Made by a program: the position numbers and the translations under genes. From the NCBI GenBank assembly GCA_039029275.1, contig JBCCGL010000010.1, forward strand, positions 1 to 64,000: a stretch of 64,000 bases of DNA, in the 5' to 3' direction. Of this stretch, positions 41,775-50,718 are shown piece by piece. Below the pieces are notes generated by a model that was not told the DNA's origin, searched no databases, and saw only the letters and a program-made list of their open reading frames with translations. Every line of letters begins with the position of its first letter. Position 1 is the first letter of the stretch. This DNA comes from JBCCGL01 sp039029275 (lineage in GTDB: Bacteria > Pseudomonadota > Gammaproteobacteria > JBCCGL01).

Positions 41775-44327
41775 ATGCGTAGCCGGTCAAGCCAAACTAT
41801 GAATGCACCCGCACCTGCGCTGCGTCAGTTGCACCGTCTCGAGCGCAACGATGCATTGCGGTCACGAATGTCGTCTTTCCTTCTTTGGGCGATGATGATC
41901 GGCTTACTGCTGCTCAGTGGGTGTGGCGGTGGTGGCGGTGCTGATACCACATCCAATCCGCCTGGCGGCGGCGAGGGTGGTGGCGACTACAATGGACCCG
42001 CGCCACAAACAGCAGACGTTCAAGCCTTTCGCCTTGCACTGTGGGAAAACGTGCGAGACGAGAACCGTTGCGGTGCCTGCCACAGTGCGGTTGGCGGGCA
42101 AGACCCCATGTTTGCGCGCAGCGATGACGTCAACCTCGCTTACGCCGCTGCGATTATGCCGGTTGTTAATCGAGGTGATCCGGATGAGTCCTTGCTGGTA
42201 ACCCAGGTCGCAGACGGCCACTTCTGCTGGTTGACGAGCAACGAGGCCTGCGCCGACACGATGGAAAACTACATCGAAAACTGGATTGGTGGCAGCGGCG
42301 GTGCAGTAAATGAAATTGAATTATCAATACCCATACAAAAAGACGTTGGCGAGAGCAAAAACTTTCCTGACGACTCGAGCGGTTTCAGCCCGATCCACAC
42401 TTTGCTGACGACCTACTGCGCAGACTGCCATGTCGACAGCGTGGATCTCCCGCAACAGCCGTACTTTGCGGTAAGCGATATCGATGCGGCCTACGACGTG
42501 GTCAAAAGCAAGATCAACCTCGACACACCCGAAGATTCGCGTCTGGTCGTTCGCCTAGGAAGCGAATTCCACAACTGCTGGGATGATTGCACGGCAAACG
42601 CCGATGAAATGGAAACGGCGATTCAAACCTTTTCCGACAGTATTGTCCCGACTGAAGTTGATCCGGATCTCGTGATAAGTAAAGCGCTGTTGTTGGGCGA
42701 TGGAATCGTCGCCAGCAGCGGCGGACGCTTCGAAACCAACGTGATCGCGCTGTACGAGTTTAAAACCGGAACCGGATCCACGGCCTTCGACACCAGCGGC
42801 GTTGAGCCCGCAATTAATATGACGTTCAGTGGCGACGTCGAGTGGGTCGGCGGTTATGGTATCCGCGTGACCGAAGGCGGCAAGGCACAAGGTTTGACCG
42901 ACACCAGCCAGAAACTGCGCGATCGAATCACCCTCACTGGTGAATACAGTATTGAGGCATGGGTCGTGCCCGGTAACGTGGTGCAGGAAGATGCCAACAT
43001 CATCAGCTATTCCGGCTCCGATACCAGTCGTAACTTTACGCTGGGTCAAACGATGTACAACTACGACTTCTTCCATCGCAGTAGCACCACGGGTGCCAAC
43101 GGCGACCCCGCACACTCCACTAACGATGACGACGAGGACTTACAGGCAACCCTGCAACACGTGGTTGTCACGTACGATCCGGCTAACGGCCGCAGGATTT
43201 ACGTCAACGGCGTGTTCACAGATGACATCGACGAAACCGAGGGCGGTAATCTGTCCGACTGGGCCAGTAACTTTGCACTGGTTTTCGGGAACGAAACATC
43301 GGGCAATCGCGAGTGGGAAGGCACCTTGCGTTTGGTCGCGATTCACGAGCGCGCCCTGACTGAAGAGCAGATTCTCACCAACTTCGAAGTCGGCGTCGGT
43401 CAGAAGTTTTACCTGCTGTTCAACGTCAGCGATCACGTCGGTCTGCCCGATGCCTATGTGGTGTTTGCGGTCAGTCAGTTCGATTCCTACAGCTACCTGT
43501 TTGAGGAGCCGTTCTTTATCAGTCTCGACGAAACGGCGGTGCCTAACAGTGTTCCGATGATGGGTATGCGCATCGGCATCAACGGGCGCGAGGCCACGAT
43601 CGGTCAGGCCTATCGAACGCTCGACACAACGCTGGAAGCCGCCGACTACTCAGCCGCAAGTGGATTAAGTCTGTCGCCGACGGGAACGATCATCGGCCTG
43701 GAAAAAGGCCCAGAAAGTGACGAATTCTTCCTCACTTTTGAACTGCTCGGCAGCAGCTCTAATGTCGTGGTAGAAGCAGATCCGATTGCACCACCCACTC
43801 CACCGGACGGTGCGCCTGTCTCTGACATTGGCGTGCGCACTTTCGACGAAATCAACTACTCGATGGCCGAACTGACCGGCGTCAGCATCACCAATTCCAA
43901 CGTGTTAGAGACCTATGAAACTGTTAAGCAGCAGCTGCCAACGACGGAAAACGCACAAACATTTTTATCATCGCATCAGGTGGCAATTTCGCAGCTGGCG
44001 ATCGAGTACTGCAGCGAGTTAGTGGACAACACGACCTTGCGCGACGGCTTTTTTAACGACGGCACCGCATTTAACTTCGCCGCGCCTCCCGGCACCGCGG
44101 CTCCGCTGGGGACCAATTGGGAATTTCAAGTTGTGCTTCCGCTGGTCGATGCAGTAACGCAATCCACCGATTTACAGCCAATGGCTGTTGGTCCGACTCG
44201 AACCGACATGCGCGATGAACTTCTCGCCCTGATTACGCGTCTTGGCGGTAGCGGAACCGCGACCAATAGTATCGCTAAAGGCACCTGTGCCGCGGCTCTG
44301 GGCAGTGCCGCCCTGTTAGTCCAATAA
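41775..44327 (+). CDS. LamG-domain lipoprotein with two c-type haem motifs
   Basis: ATG at 41775 is 2 bases after the upstream stop; a TTG at 41757 and an ATG at 41868 are alternatives, the last giving a tidy lipoprotein signal. The lipobox is LLLSGC, followed by a Gly-rich spacer. Two haem motifs follow, ENRCGACHSAVGG (about 99-103) and TTYCADCHVDS (about 215-219), then a LamG/concanavalin-like domain (about 320-540; YSIEAWVVPGN, GRRIYVNGVF, ERALTEEQILTNF) and a C-terminal region of unknown fold. The architecture implies surface or periplasmic electron transfer plus carbohydrate or protein binding. Confidence 0.8.
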   Translation: MRSRSSQTMNAPAPALRQLHRLERNDALRSRMSSFLLWAMMIGLLLLSGCGGGGGADTTSNPPGGGEGGGDYNGPAPQTADVQAFRLALWENVRDENRCGACHSAVGGQDPMFARSDDVNLAYAAAIMPVVNRGDPDESLLVTQVADGHFCWLTSNEACADTMENYIENWIGGSGGAVNEIELSIPIQKDVGESKNFPDDSSGFSPIHTLLTTYCADCHVDSVDLPQQPYFAVSDIDAAYDVVKSKINLDTPEDSRLVVRLGSEFHNCWDDCTANADEMETAIQTFSDSIVPTEVDPDLVISKALLLGDGIVASSGGRFETNVIALYEFKTGTGSTAFDTSGVEPAINMTFSGDVEWVGGYGIRVTEGGKAQGLTDTSQKLRDRITLTGEYSIEAWVVPGNVVQEDANIISYSGSDTSRNFTLGQTMYNYDFFHRSSTTGANGDPAHSTNDDDEDLQATLQHVVVTYDPANGRRIYVNGVFTDDIDETEGGNLSDWASNFALVFGNETSGNREWEGTLRLVAIHERALTEEQILTNFEVGVGQKFYLLFNVSDHVGLPDAYVVFAVSQFDSYSYLFEEPFFISLDETAVPNSVPMMGMRIGINGREATIGQAYRTLDTTLEAADYSAASGLSLSPTGTIIGLEKGPESDEFFLTFELLGSSSNVVVEADPIAPPTPPDGAPVSDIGVRTFDEINYSMAELTGVSITNSNVLETYETVKQQLPTTENAQTFLSSHQVAISQLAIEYCSELVDNTTLRDGFFNDGTAFNFAAPPGTAAPLGTNWEFQVVLPLVDAVTQSTDLQPMAVGPTRTDMRDELLALITRLGGSGTATNSIAKGTCAAALGSAALLVQ

Positions 44328-44375
44328 GCTTATGTTTTTACTGAAAATGGTTATTAGCTCTGTGGGATTTATCCG

Positions 44376-46019
44376 ATGAAGTACAAATCCAAAAAACCCG
44401 ATTACTCCGATCCTGACGAACCGTTGCCACAACCGGATCACGAACGCCCGGTCACGCGACGCGACTTTCTTGCTCAAGGTTTCATTGGCGGTGTCGGGAC
44501 GGTGCTCGGCACCACTGCGCTCAGCATGTTTGCGAACCCTCGGGCGGCCTACTCGGCGCTATCGCCTGATCTGGAATTGTTAAAAACAAGCTGCGGCATC
44601 GCGACCCAGGGGGCGGGTAAAATACCGTTTATCTGCATTGACCTTGCTGGCGGCGCAAGCATGGGCGGTTCGAACGTACTCGTCGGCAGACAGGGAGGAC
44701 AGATGGATTTCCTCACTACCGCCGGGTACAGCCGACTCGGGCTTCCGGGCGATATGATCCCCGGCGTTGCGGAGCCCGGTGGGGCAGGCAGCAGCGCCAC
44801 TGGCACCAGCAATGGCGATCACACCGACACAACTCTGGGGCTTGGCTTTCACGCAGACAGCGCGTTTTTACGCGGTATGCTCGAGAAGATATCGATCTCA
44901 CATCGGGCGTTAATTAATGGTGCAGTTATTCCTGCACGTTCGGAGAACGACACTGGCAACAACCCACACAATCCGATGTATGGCATCAATAAATTGGGAG
45001 CCGACGGCTCGTTGCTGACATTAATTGGGTCAGAGAATTCTGTTTCTGGTGGAAATTCGATGGCTCCGGACGCGCTGATTGATCCATCCGCGCAACCCAC
45101 CAAGGTTGACCAGCCGAGCGACGTTACTGGTCTTGTCGATACCGGCAAACTGATTGGCGTGCTCGACCAATCGGACGCAGTTTCCGTGCTCGAATCGATT
45201 CAACGTGTCAGCTCGATGAAGCTTGACGCGGTTGCCGCAGAGTTCAGCGATACTGACATTCAGGATCAGATGAACTGCGGATACGTCAAAAGCGCTGACT
45301 TGGCCGATCGGTTTGGTGATCCATCCACGCTTAATCCAGAGGGTGATCCTCTGATAAACGGTACAGACGCGGTGTTTAATACGCCGATCTTTACCGCCGA
45401 CGATTTCAATGACCGCGAGTTTCGCAAAACCGCATCGGTGATGAAGTTGGTGATCAACGGATTTGCAGGCGCCGGCACGATTTCGATGGGAGGTTACGAT
45501 TATCACGGGGGTGCCAGAGCACGCGGCGAGGTGCGCGATTTACGCGCCGGTCGCTGCATGGGCGCCTGTCTCGAATACGCCGCGCGTGTTAATGTGCCGT
45601 TGATGCTGTATGTCTCCAGCGACGGCTCACTTTCAAGTGACGGTACGATTGATAATACTGAAGACGGTCGCGGAAAGGGTGAATGGGTCAGCGACAATTC
45701 ATCCACTGCAGCATCGTTCTTTCTGGTCTATAACCCCGCCGGGCGGCCCACATTGTTAGGCGGGACGCTTGACCAACAGGCGATGCATCAGCAGCTAGGG
45801 TATTTCAGGCCGGACGGATCGGTGGAAACGACATCGAGCCCGGCAGCAAATAACGTTAATCTTCTGGTTAATACAGTTTTGCTCAACTACGCCGCACTGC
45901 ACGGTGATCAAGCGGCGTTCACCAGTTTGTTTCCGGGCAACAGTCACGGGCTCGGCAGCACAGCCGCCGCGCTCGATTCGATGACGGCCTTCAATCCGAT
46001 AGTTACCGGAACAATTTAG
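44376..46019 (+). CDS. Tat-exported DUF1501-like protein
   Basis: The 547-residue protein has a twin-arginine signal (TRRDFLAQGFIGGVGTVLG) and is therefore exported folded. The body resembles DUF1501 in parts (FICIDLAGGASMGGSN, GGYDYHGGARARGE near the expected Asp-His site), a family related to alkaline phosphatase/sulfatase folds and usually encoded next to cytochrome-like DUF1800 or DUF1592 proteins. A metal site is likely but not proven. It ends the operon, 26 bases before a strong terminator. Confidence 0.65.
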   Translation: MKYKSKKPDYSDPDEPLPQPDHERPVTRRDFLAQGFIGGVGTVLGTTALSMFANPRAAYSALSPDLELLKTSCGIATQGAGKIPFICIDLAGGASMGGSNVLVGRQGGQMDFLTTAGYSRLGLPGDMIPGVAEPGGAGSSATGTSNGDHTDTTLGLGFHADSAFLRGMLEKISISHRALINGAVIPARSENDTGNNPHNPMYGINKLGADGSLLTLIGSENSVSGGNSMAPDALIDPSAQPTKVDQPSDVTGLVDTGKLIGVLDQSDAVSVLESIQRVSSMKLDAVAAEFSDTDIQDQMNCGYVKSADLADRFGDPSTLNPEGDPLINGTDAVFNTPIFTADDFNDREFRKTASVMKLVINGFAGAGTISMGGYDYHGGARARGEVRDLRAGRCMGACLEYAARVNVPLMLYVSSDGSLSSDGTIDNTEDGRGKGEWVSDNSSTAASFFLVYNPAGRPTLLGGTLDQQAMHQQLGYFRPDGSVETTSSPAANNVNLLVNTVLLNYAALHGDQAAFTSLFPGNSHGLGSTAAALDSMTAFNPIVTGTI

Positions 46020-46044
46020 TCCTCTGTTTCCTACGGGTGCATTG

Positions 46045-46072
46045 GGGAGCGAATTCGCTCCCTTTTTCTTTT
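46045..46072 (+). terminator. rho-independent terminator after the Tat-exported gene
   Basis: GGGAGC-GAATTC-GCTCCC forms a self-complementary stem followed by TTTTTCTTTT, a textbook intrinsic terminator, 26 bases after the stop of the last gene of the three-gene operon. Confidence 0.92.
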
Positions 46073-46168
46073 GCACCCGGTGAATCTTTCGAATTGAAAG
46101 AAAACCATTGCTGTTCGTGCTAGTCTCGCGGCAACTTTTTTCTACGCCCCGTTCAATCTGCCATCACC

Positions 46169-46945
46169 ATGTGCCGCCACGCCGCTTACATCGGCCCTGC
46201 GATCTCGCTCGCGCAATGCTTTCTCGAACCCGAGCACGGACTTCTGCAACAGGCGGAACATCCGCGTGAAATGCGCGTCGGGCGCGTTAACGCAGACGGC
46301 TTCGGTATTGGCTGGTTTATCGACAGAGACAAACCAGCAGCGTACAAAAATATTCAACCCATTTGGTCAGACACTAATCTAAGCGCACTAGGGGTTTCCT
46401 TATTCAGCACACAGTGGATCGGGCTCGTGCGCGGCGCATCACCAGGACTGGGCGTGAGCATCGACAACACTCATCCGTTTTATGACAATAGATGGCATTT
46501 CACGCTGAATGGGATTATTACTGATTTCGCAAACACGCTGCGTCCCGCGATCAACAATCGATTGAGCGATGACATTTCAGCGACCATTATGGGGCACACA
46601 GATGCCGAGTTTATTTTTGCCTTGATGCGTCAGTTCTCTCTCGAAGAGCCTGATTCATCAACCACACAACTCTTGCAAAAAGTTGTGGATTTTCTGGAGG
46701 AGGTTGCAGGCGATATCGAAATCGCGCTTAGTGTTTTGGTTTGCGAGAAAGATTCAATGTATGCGATCCGCCACTCGGTTAACTTGCCTTTTCCAACGCT
46801 TTACTACAGCGAAGAGTATGTTGGCGGTGTTGCCGTGGCATCCGAACCCATGACTGATCGCCGGTACTGGAAGCTGATGCCAGAGCAAAGTCTATTAATT
46901 GCCGAGGCAAATAAACGTGTCAGGTTTGAGCGTGTCGGCAAATAG
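46169..46945 (+). CDS. EgtC-like class II glutamine amidotransferase
   Basis: The 258-residue protein starts MCRHAAYIGP with nucleophile C2 and shows HPREMRVGRVNADGFGIGW and the glutaminase motifs TLNG and ASEPMTD. This is the EgtC/YafJ family; EgtC removes glutamate from the gamma-glutamyl-cysteine adduct in ergothioneine synthesis. EgtB and EgtD are not in this window, so the pathway is not shown. YafJ-type function is an alternative. It lies 10 bases upstream of nadC. Confidence 0.85.
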   Translation: MCRHAAYIGPAISLAQCFLEPEHGLLQQAEHPREMRVGRVNADGFGIGWFIDRDKPAAYKNIQPIWSDTNLSALGVSLFSTQWIGLVRGASPGLGVSIDNTHPFYDNRWHFTLNGIITDFANTLRPAINNRLSDDISATIMGHTDAEFIFALMRQFSLEEPDSSTTQLLQKVVDFLEEVAGDIEIALSVLVCEKDSMYAIRHSVNLPFPTLYYSEEYVGGVAVASEPMTDRRYWKLMPEQSLLIAEANKRVRFERVGK

Positions 46946-46955
46946 CACATTCGAC

Positions 46956-47795
46956 ATGTTTGACAACCAGGACTTCGTCGCCGCGATACGCGCCCAGGTG
47001 GCGGCCGCTCTACATGAAGATATGGGCAGCGGAGATATCACCGCGGCTCTGTTAAACAATCATGACGTGAACGCGCGAGTTGTTTGTCGCGATCGCGCGG
47101 TTGTATGCGGAACGGCCTGGTTTGATGAAGTGTTCAGGCAAATAGACGACACGATTGCCGTCTCATGGAAAAAGTCCGACGGCGACGAAGTCGACGCCGG
47201 AACAACTCTGTGTAGCTTAAGCGGTCCGGGGCCCGCAATATTAAGCGGTGAACGCACCGCGTTGAATTTTCTTCAAACACTGTCCGGAACGGCAAGCACG
47301 ACGCGACTTTTTGCAGACGCACTCAAAGGCTCAAGCACACAATTACTCGATACGCGAAAAACCATACCCGGCTTAAGGCTGGCGCAAAAATATGCAGTCA
47401 AGTGCGGTGGCGGAACGAATCACCGTGTTGGTCTGTTCGATGCATTTTTAATCAAAGAAAATCACATTGCTGCAGCGGGCGGAATAGCAGAGGCATGCGC
47501 GCGCGCACGTAAAATGTATCAGGAAAAATTACTGGAGGTCGAAGTTGAAACCTTTGACGAATTGCAGCAGGCGATTGACGCAAATGTCGACCGGATTATG
47601 TTGGATAATTTTTCATTGGAAGAAACCACACAAGCTGTTCGTATAGCAAACGGGCGGATACCGCTGGAATCGTCCGGCGATATAAACATCAACTCGATTG
47701 CCAGGATCGCCGCAACGGGCGTTGACTATATCTCCATAGGCGCAATCACCAAACACGTCCAGGCGATTAATCTGTCGTTGCAGGTGCTCGACTAA
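46956..47795 (+). CDS. nadC: quinolinate phosphoribosyltransferase (decarboxylating)
   Basis: The start ATG at 46956 (MFDNQDFVAAI) is 10 bases after the upstream stop; a TTG at 46899 and a GTG at 46917 extend the frame into the amidotransferase and are less likely. The 279-residue enzyme makes nicotinate mononucleotide in NAD synthesis. Motifs: HEDMGSGDIT, SGERTALNFLQTLSG, LLDTRKTIPGLR, KYAVKCGGGTNHR and KENHI, with the phosphate-binding SSGDININSI near the end. Cytoplasmic. Confidence 0.95.
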   Translation: MFDNQDFVAAIRAQVAAALHEDMGSGDITAALLNNHDVNARVVCRDRAVVCGTAWFDEVFRQIDDTIAVSWKKSDGDEVDAGTTLCSLSGPGPAILSGERTALNFLQTLSGTASTTRLFADALKGSSTQLLDTRKTIPGLRLAQKYAVKCGGGTNHRVGLFDAFLIKENHIAAAGGIAEACARARKMYQEKLLEVEVETFDELQQAIDANVDRIMLDNFSLEETTQAVRIANGRIPLESSGDININSIARIAATGVDYISIGAITKHVQAINLSLQVLD

Positions 47796-49111
47796 GCGGT
47801 GTAAATATCCAATTCGAGTCGCTTGATAAACAGCTCGACGTAGCGCTCAGACTCTGCTGGATCAAATCCAAACTCCCGCTCAAGCACATCGGCCAGTTCA
47901 CGATAAGTCATGTCCTGATTGACATGTGACAGGATATGAAAAAACGTCGCGTTTTCAATTTTGTAGCGTTCAAATTCTGGCGTGTAGCGTATTTTCTGCG
48001 GCGATGACGAGCGCGGAAATGCTTTCTCAGTCAACGCCGACGCAATCTGATTTGGTTGTTTTGCATCAATAAACAAAACGCTTTCCATCCGTTGTTGCGA
48101 ATCCAGTGGACTCTGCAAATAGGGAATACTGGTTTGCTGCAAACTACAATCTGAAAATCGCAGCGTAAACTCCGCCTCGACCTCCTCACGGCACAGCTGG
48201 TGATGCTCTAGTGATTTGTGCACGTTTGCCGGTCCGAAGAACAACAATTTTCCCTCATCGCCGATCATTCGGCTTGCGCAATCCAGTGCGTCGCCAAAGG
48301 GAAAATCGACAACGTCCAGAAACCAGGGTGCAATCACAACGTCGAATGCCTTTTCTCGAAAAGGCATATTCGGAAACTCACACAGTATTTGTGCGTGGTT
48401 ACAACTCGACAATTTTTCCGCTTTTATCTCCCAGGTTTGCGATGCGTGGTTCAAGTCGCGGGGGTATACGCTGTAATCAGTGAGCTTGAACGACTTACCT
48501 CTAAATATTTTATCTGCGCCTAGTGCGAGCAGCGGGTTGTGCTCTGCGGATATTACGCTCGTCGATGTAAAGTGATTGGCGAGGTGGTAACTCAGACCTC
48601 CCGCCCCCGATCCAAGTATCAAAATAGATTCAGTTTTTGCGTCAATATGTTCAACGCAATATTCAACGTAACGTGTGAGCTCCTCGTGTCCCCAACACCA
48701 ATCGCGAAAGAACAATTGAAAGTAGCTGTAAATCTGCTGAGTTGAAGGCAAAGCAAGTGCGTCCTGGGGTTTCTTAAACTCGTTTAAAGTCGATTTCATC
48801 CAGGTCAAATTCTTACTGCGCGCTTGATGCTGCTGGCTCAGGCGTTTATTGGCGAGCGAACCGCCCGAGTCATTCATTCGGATTTGTAAGTGCTTGAGGT
48901 AAAGCGCCTCGCGCTCAAAATAGCTGTGAACCTTTCGAGCCCACTCCAAGCGTGCATTTTCAGGATCGGCGAACAGCCATGGGATCCCATCGAGCATTGG
49001 ATAACTGACGCTGCCTGCCGCGAACCCGTCTCCGCTCTTGCGAAGCAGATCGCCGGAGCCGGGGCATACGAGATTGGCAGCTAGAAAATCATCGATCGTC
49101 ATACAATTCAA
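47792..49111 (-). CDS. carnosine N-methyltransferase-like SAM-dependent enzyme (N2227-like)
   Basis: The 439-residue protein has an N-terminal Trm112-like stretch without most of its Cys (about 12-50; VSYPMLDGIPWLF), then a region FFRDWCWGHEELTRYVEYC leading to the SAM site ILILGSGAGGLSYHLA. This resembles the N2227 family, whose members methylate the histidine of carnosine. A later FFGPANVHKSLEHHQL matches the position of that family's GPL motif. A C-terminal helical region (about 375-439) looks like a winged helix. The specific substrate is unknown. Its stop overlaps the nadC stop by 4 bases. Confidence 0.6.
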   Translation of the reverse strand: MNCMTIDDFLAANLVCPGSGDLLRKSGDGFAAGSVSYPMLDGIPWLFADPENARLEWARKVHSYFEREALYLKHLQIRMNDSGGSLANKRLSQQHQARSKNLTWMKSTLNEFKKPQDALALPSTQQIYSYFQLFFRDWCWGHEELTRYVEYCVEHIDAKTESILILGSGAGGLSYHLANHFTSTSVISAEHNPLLALGADKIFRGKSFKLTDYSVYPRDLNHASQTWEIKAEKLSSCNHAQILCEFPNMPFREKAFDVVIAPWFLDVVDFPFGDALDCASRMIGDEGKLLFFGPANVHKSLEHHQLCREEVEAEFTLRFSDCSLQQTSIPYLQSPLDSQQRMESVLFIDAKQPNQIASALTEKAFPRSSSPQKIRYTPEFERYKIENATFFHILSHVNQDMTYRELADVLEREFGFDPAESERYVELFIKRLELDIYTA

Positions 49112-49179
49112 AATTAGTCGATTACGCGCTCTATTCTAGCGGTTAATAACTACATCGCGTGGATTACTGATCGTTCGTG

Positions 49180-49200
49180 TACAACCGCACAGCGGTTGTA
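49180..49200. terminator. perfect hairpin between the ligase and methyltransferase genes
   Basis: TACAACCGC and GCGGTTGTA form a 9-bp stem around ACA. It lies 62 bases beyond the ligase stop, but no T tract follows in either direction. It may protect the 3' end or terminate weakly. Confidence 0.4.
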
Positions 49201-49261
49201 TCGTTAAGGCAGGTTTAATTTTTGTATGGCGAAACACACAGCAGTAGTGAATAAATGCCCT

Positions 49262-50611
49262 TTACAAATACCAATCAAGTTCTTGCGCACTCATCGCACT
49301 CATAAACTCATCAAATTCACCCTGCTTGACCCGCGTGTAGGCATCGATGTAATCGTCGGATAAATATTGAGGGAGAACCTGCGCCGATCGCATGATTTCA
49401 ATTGCTTGCCATATTATCAGTGGTAGCGATTCATCTACCTCTGCGCCCGCGTTGCCACTGGCCATGTCAGTCGGCTCAAGTCGATTGGATATCCCGTGGT
49501 GAATGCCCGCCAGTACCGCAGCGACTACAAGATATGGGTTTGCCTCTGCACCGGCAACGCGGTGTTCGATGCGTCGATTCTTGTTGTCGTAGTCAACAAC
49601 CCGAAACGCCATCGAGCGATTGTCGATACCCCAATCCCGCGTAACCGGTACGAATTGATCCGGCTCAAAACGCCGAAAGGCATTCAGGTTTGGCGCAAAA
49701 ACCAGCATGGCTTCGTGCAGCGTTTGCTGCATGCCGGCGACTGCGTAGCGAATCATGTCATCCGACGTCGGGTTGGCGGGATCAAATACAGGCCTGCCCT
49801 GGTCATCCCGCAAGCTCACGTGAATGTGCTGCCCACTGCCGGATTCACCTGCAAACGGTTTGGATAGAAAGGTTGCATCAAAACCCGCCGCGCGGCATGC
49901 GCCTTTAATCGCGCGCCGTTGCATCGCCGCCCAGTCGCAGGCACGCAATATGTCATTGGTGTGCTTCAGGTTCAGCTCAAACTGACCAACACCGTATTCA
50001 CTTGAAGCAACCGTTGCTGGAATATTTTGCGCATCGCAGGCCGCGTGAATGCGCGCAAAGACGTCACTGAATTCTTCCAGTACATCGAACCCGTACACCT
50101 GCCCTGCACTACTGCGGCGCCCGCTAAATGGCGACACTGGGAGTTGCGGCAATCCGCTGTCATCGCGCTCGCGATCAAGCAGATAGAATTCCAATTCGAT
50201 CGCGACGACGGGTGTCAGTTCAAGCGCCGTGAACTTATCTAATACCGTTTGCAAAATTACACGCGGCTCAAACCAAACGGGATCGCCGGTTTCAGGACGC
50301 TGCAGCTGCATTAAACACTGCGCTCGCGGTTCGTCAATCCAGGGTACCGGAACCAGCGTGCCTGGTACCGGCTTCATGATCGCGTCTGGATCACCGTCGG
50401 AAAAACCAAGACCAAGAGGATCGCTGGAATTTCCGCGTGCGTCGAGTAAATAGGCTGATGCACAAATCCGTGAGCCGTCTTCGTATAGTTTGGGCAAATC
50501 AGTCACAGGAAAACGCTTGCCCATTGCGTTGCCGCACAAATCAATAATGAACGTATCGACTTGTTTGGTATCAGGAAAGCGTTTGAGAAATTCAGTTACT
50601 TCGTCGCGCAT
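49262..50611 (-). CDS. glutamine-synthetase-family ligase (gamma-glutamylpolyamine synthetase type)
   Basis: The 449-residue protein has the catalytic motifs ELEFYLLDRERD, GSGQHIHVSL and NRRIEHRVAGAEANPYLV of the GlnA/PuuA superfamily. The opening DTFIIDLCGNAMGKRF is typical of the PuuA side branch, which ligates glutamate to amines other than ammonia. It is divergent from mtnA across a palindrome. No polyamine genes are adjacent; the amine substrate could be linked to the catabolic operon downstream (inference). Confidence 0.85.
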   Translation of the reverse strand: MRDEVTEFLKRFPDTKQVDTFIIDLCGNAMGKRFPVTDLPKLYEDGSRICASAYLLDARGNSSDPLGLGFSDGDPDAIMKPVPGTLVPVPWIDEPRAQCLMQLQRPETGDPVWFEPRVILQTVLDKFTALELTPVVAIELEFYLLDRERDDSGLPQLPVSPFSGRRSSAGQVYGFDVLEEFSDVFARIHAACDAQNIPATVASSEYGVGQFELNLKHTNDILRACDWAAMQRRAIKGACRAAGFDATFLSKPFAGESGSGQHIHVSLRDDQGRPVFDPANPTSDDMIRYAVAGMQQTLHEAMLVFAPNLNAFRRFEPDQFVPVTRDWGIDNRSMAFRVVDYDNKNRRIEHRVAGAEANPYLVVAAVLAGIHHGISNRLEPTDMASGNAGAEVDESLPLIIWQAIEIMRSAQVLPQYLSDDYIDAYTRVKQGEFDEFMSAMSAQELDWYL

Positions 50612-50641
50612 ACAAAACTCACCTTGCCTATCGACGTGCTG

Positions 50642-50656
50642 ACACTTTGAAAGTGT
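50642..50656. promoter_or_regulatory. perfect 15-base palindrome between the ligase and mtnA genes
   Basis: ACACTTTGAAAGTGT (7+1+7) lies 30 bases upstream of the ligase start on one side and 62 bases before the mtnA ATG on the other. It has too small a loop for a hairpin and looks like an operator for a dimeric regulator of both divergent genes. The regulator is unknown. Confidence 0.55.
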
Positions 50657-50718
50657 TTTACCATCACGCTATTGTTGGGTCTTTTGAATTTTTCCGGTCG
50701 AATTTATCGCAGCAGGCT

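Noticed and set aside
42555..43115. 186-residue minus-strand open frame
   Set aside because: Antisense to the LamG lipoprotein gene; no recognisable features of its own.
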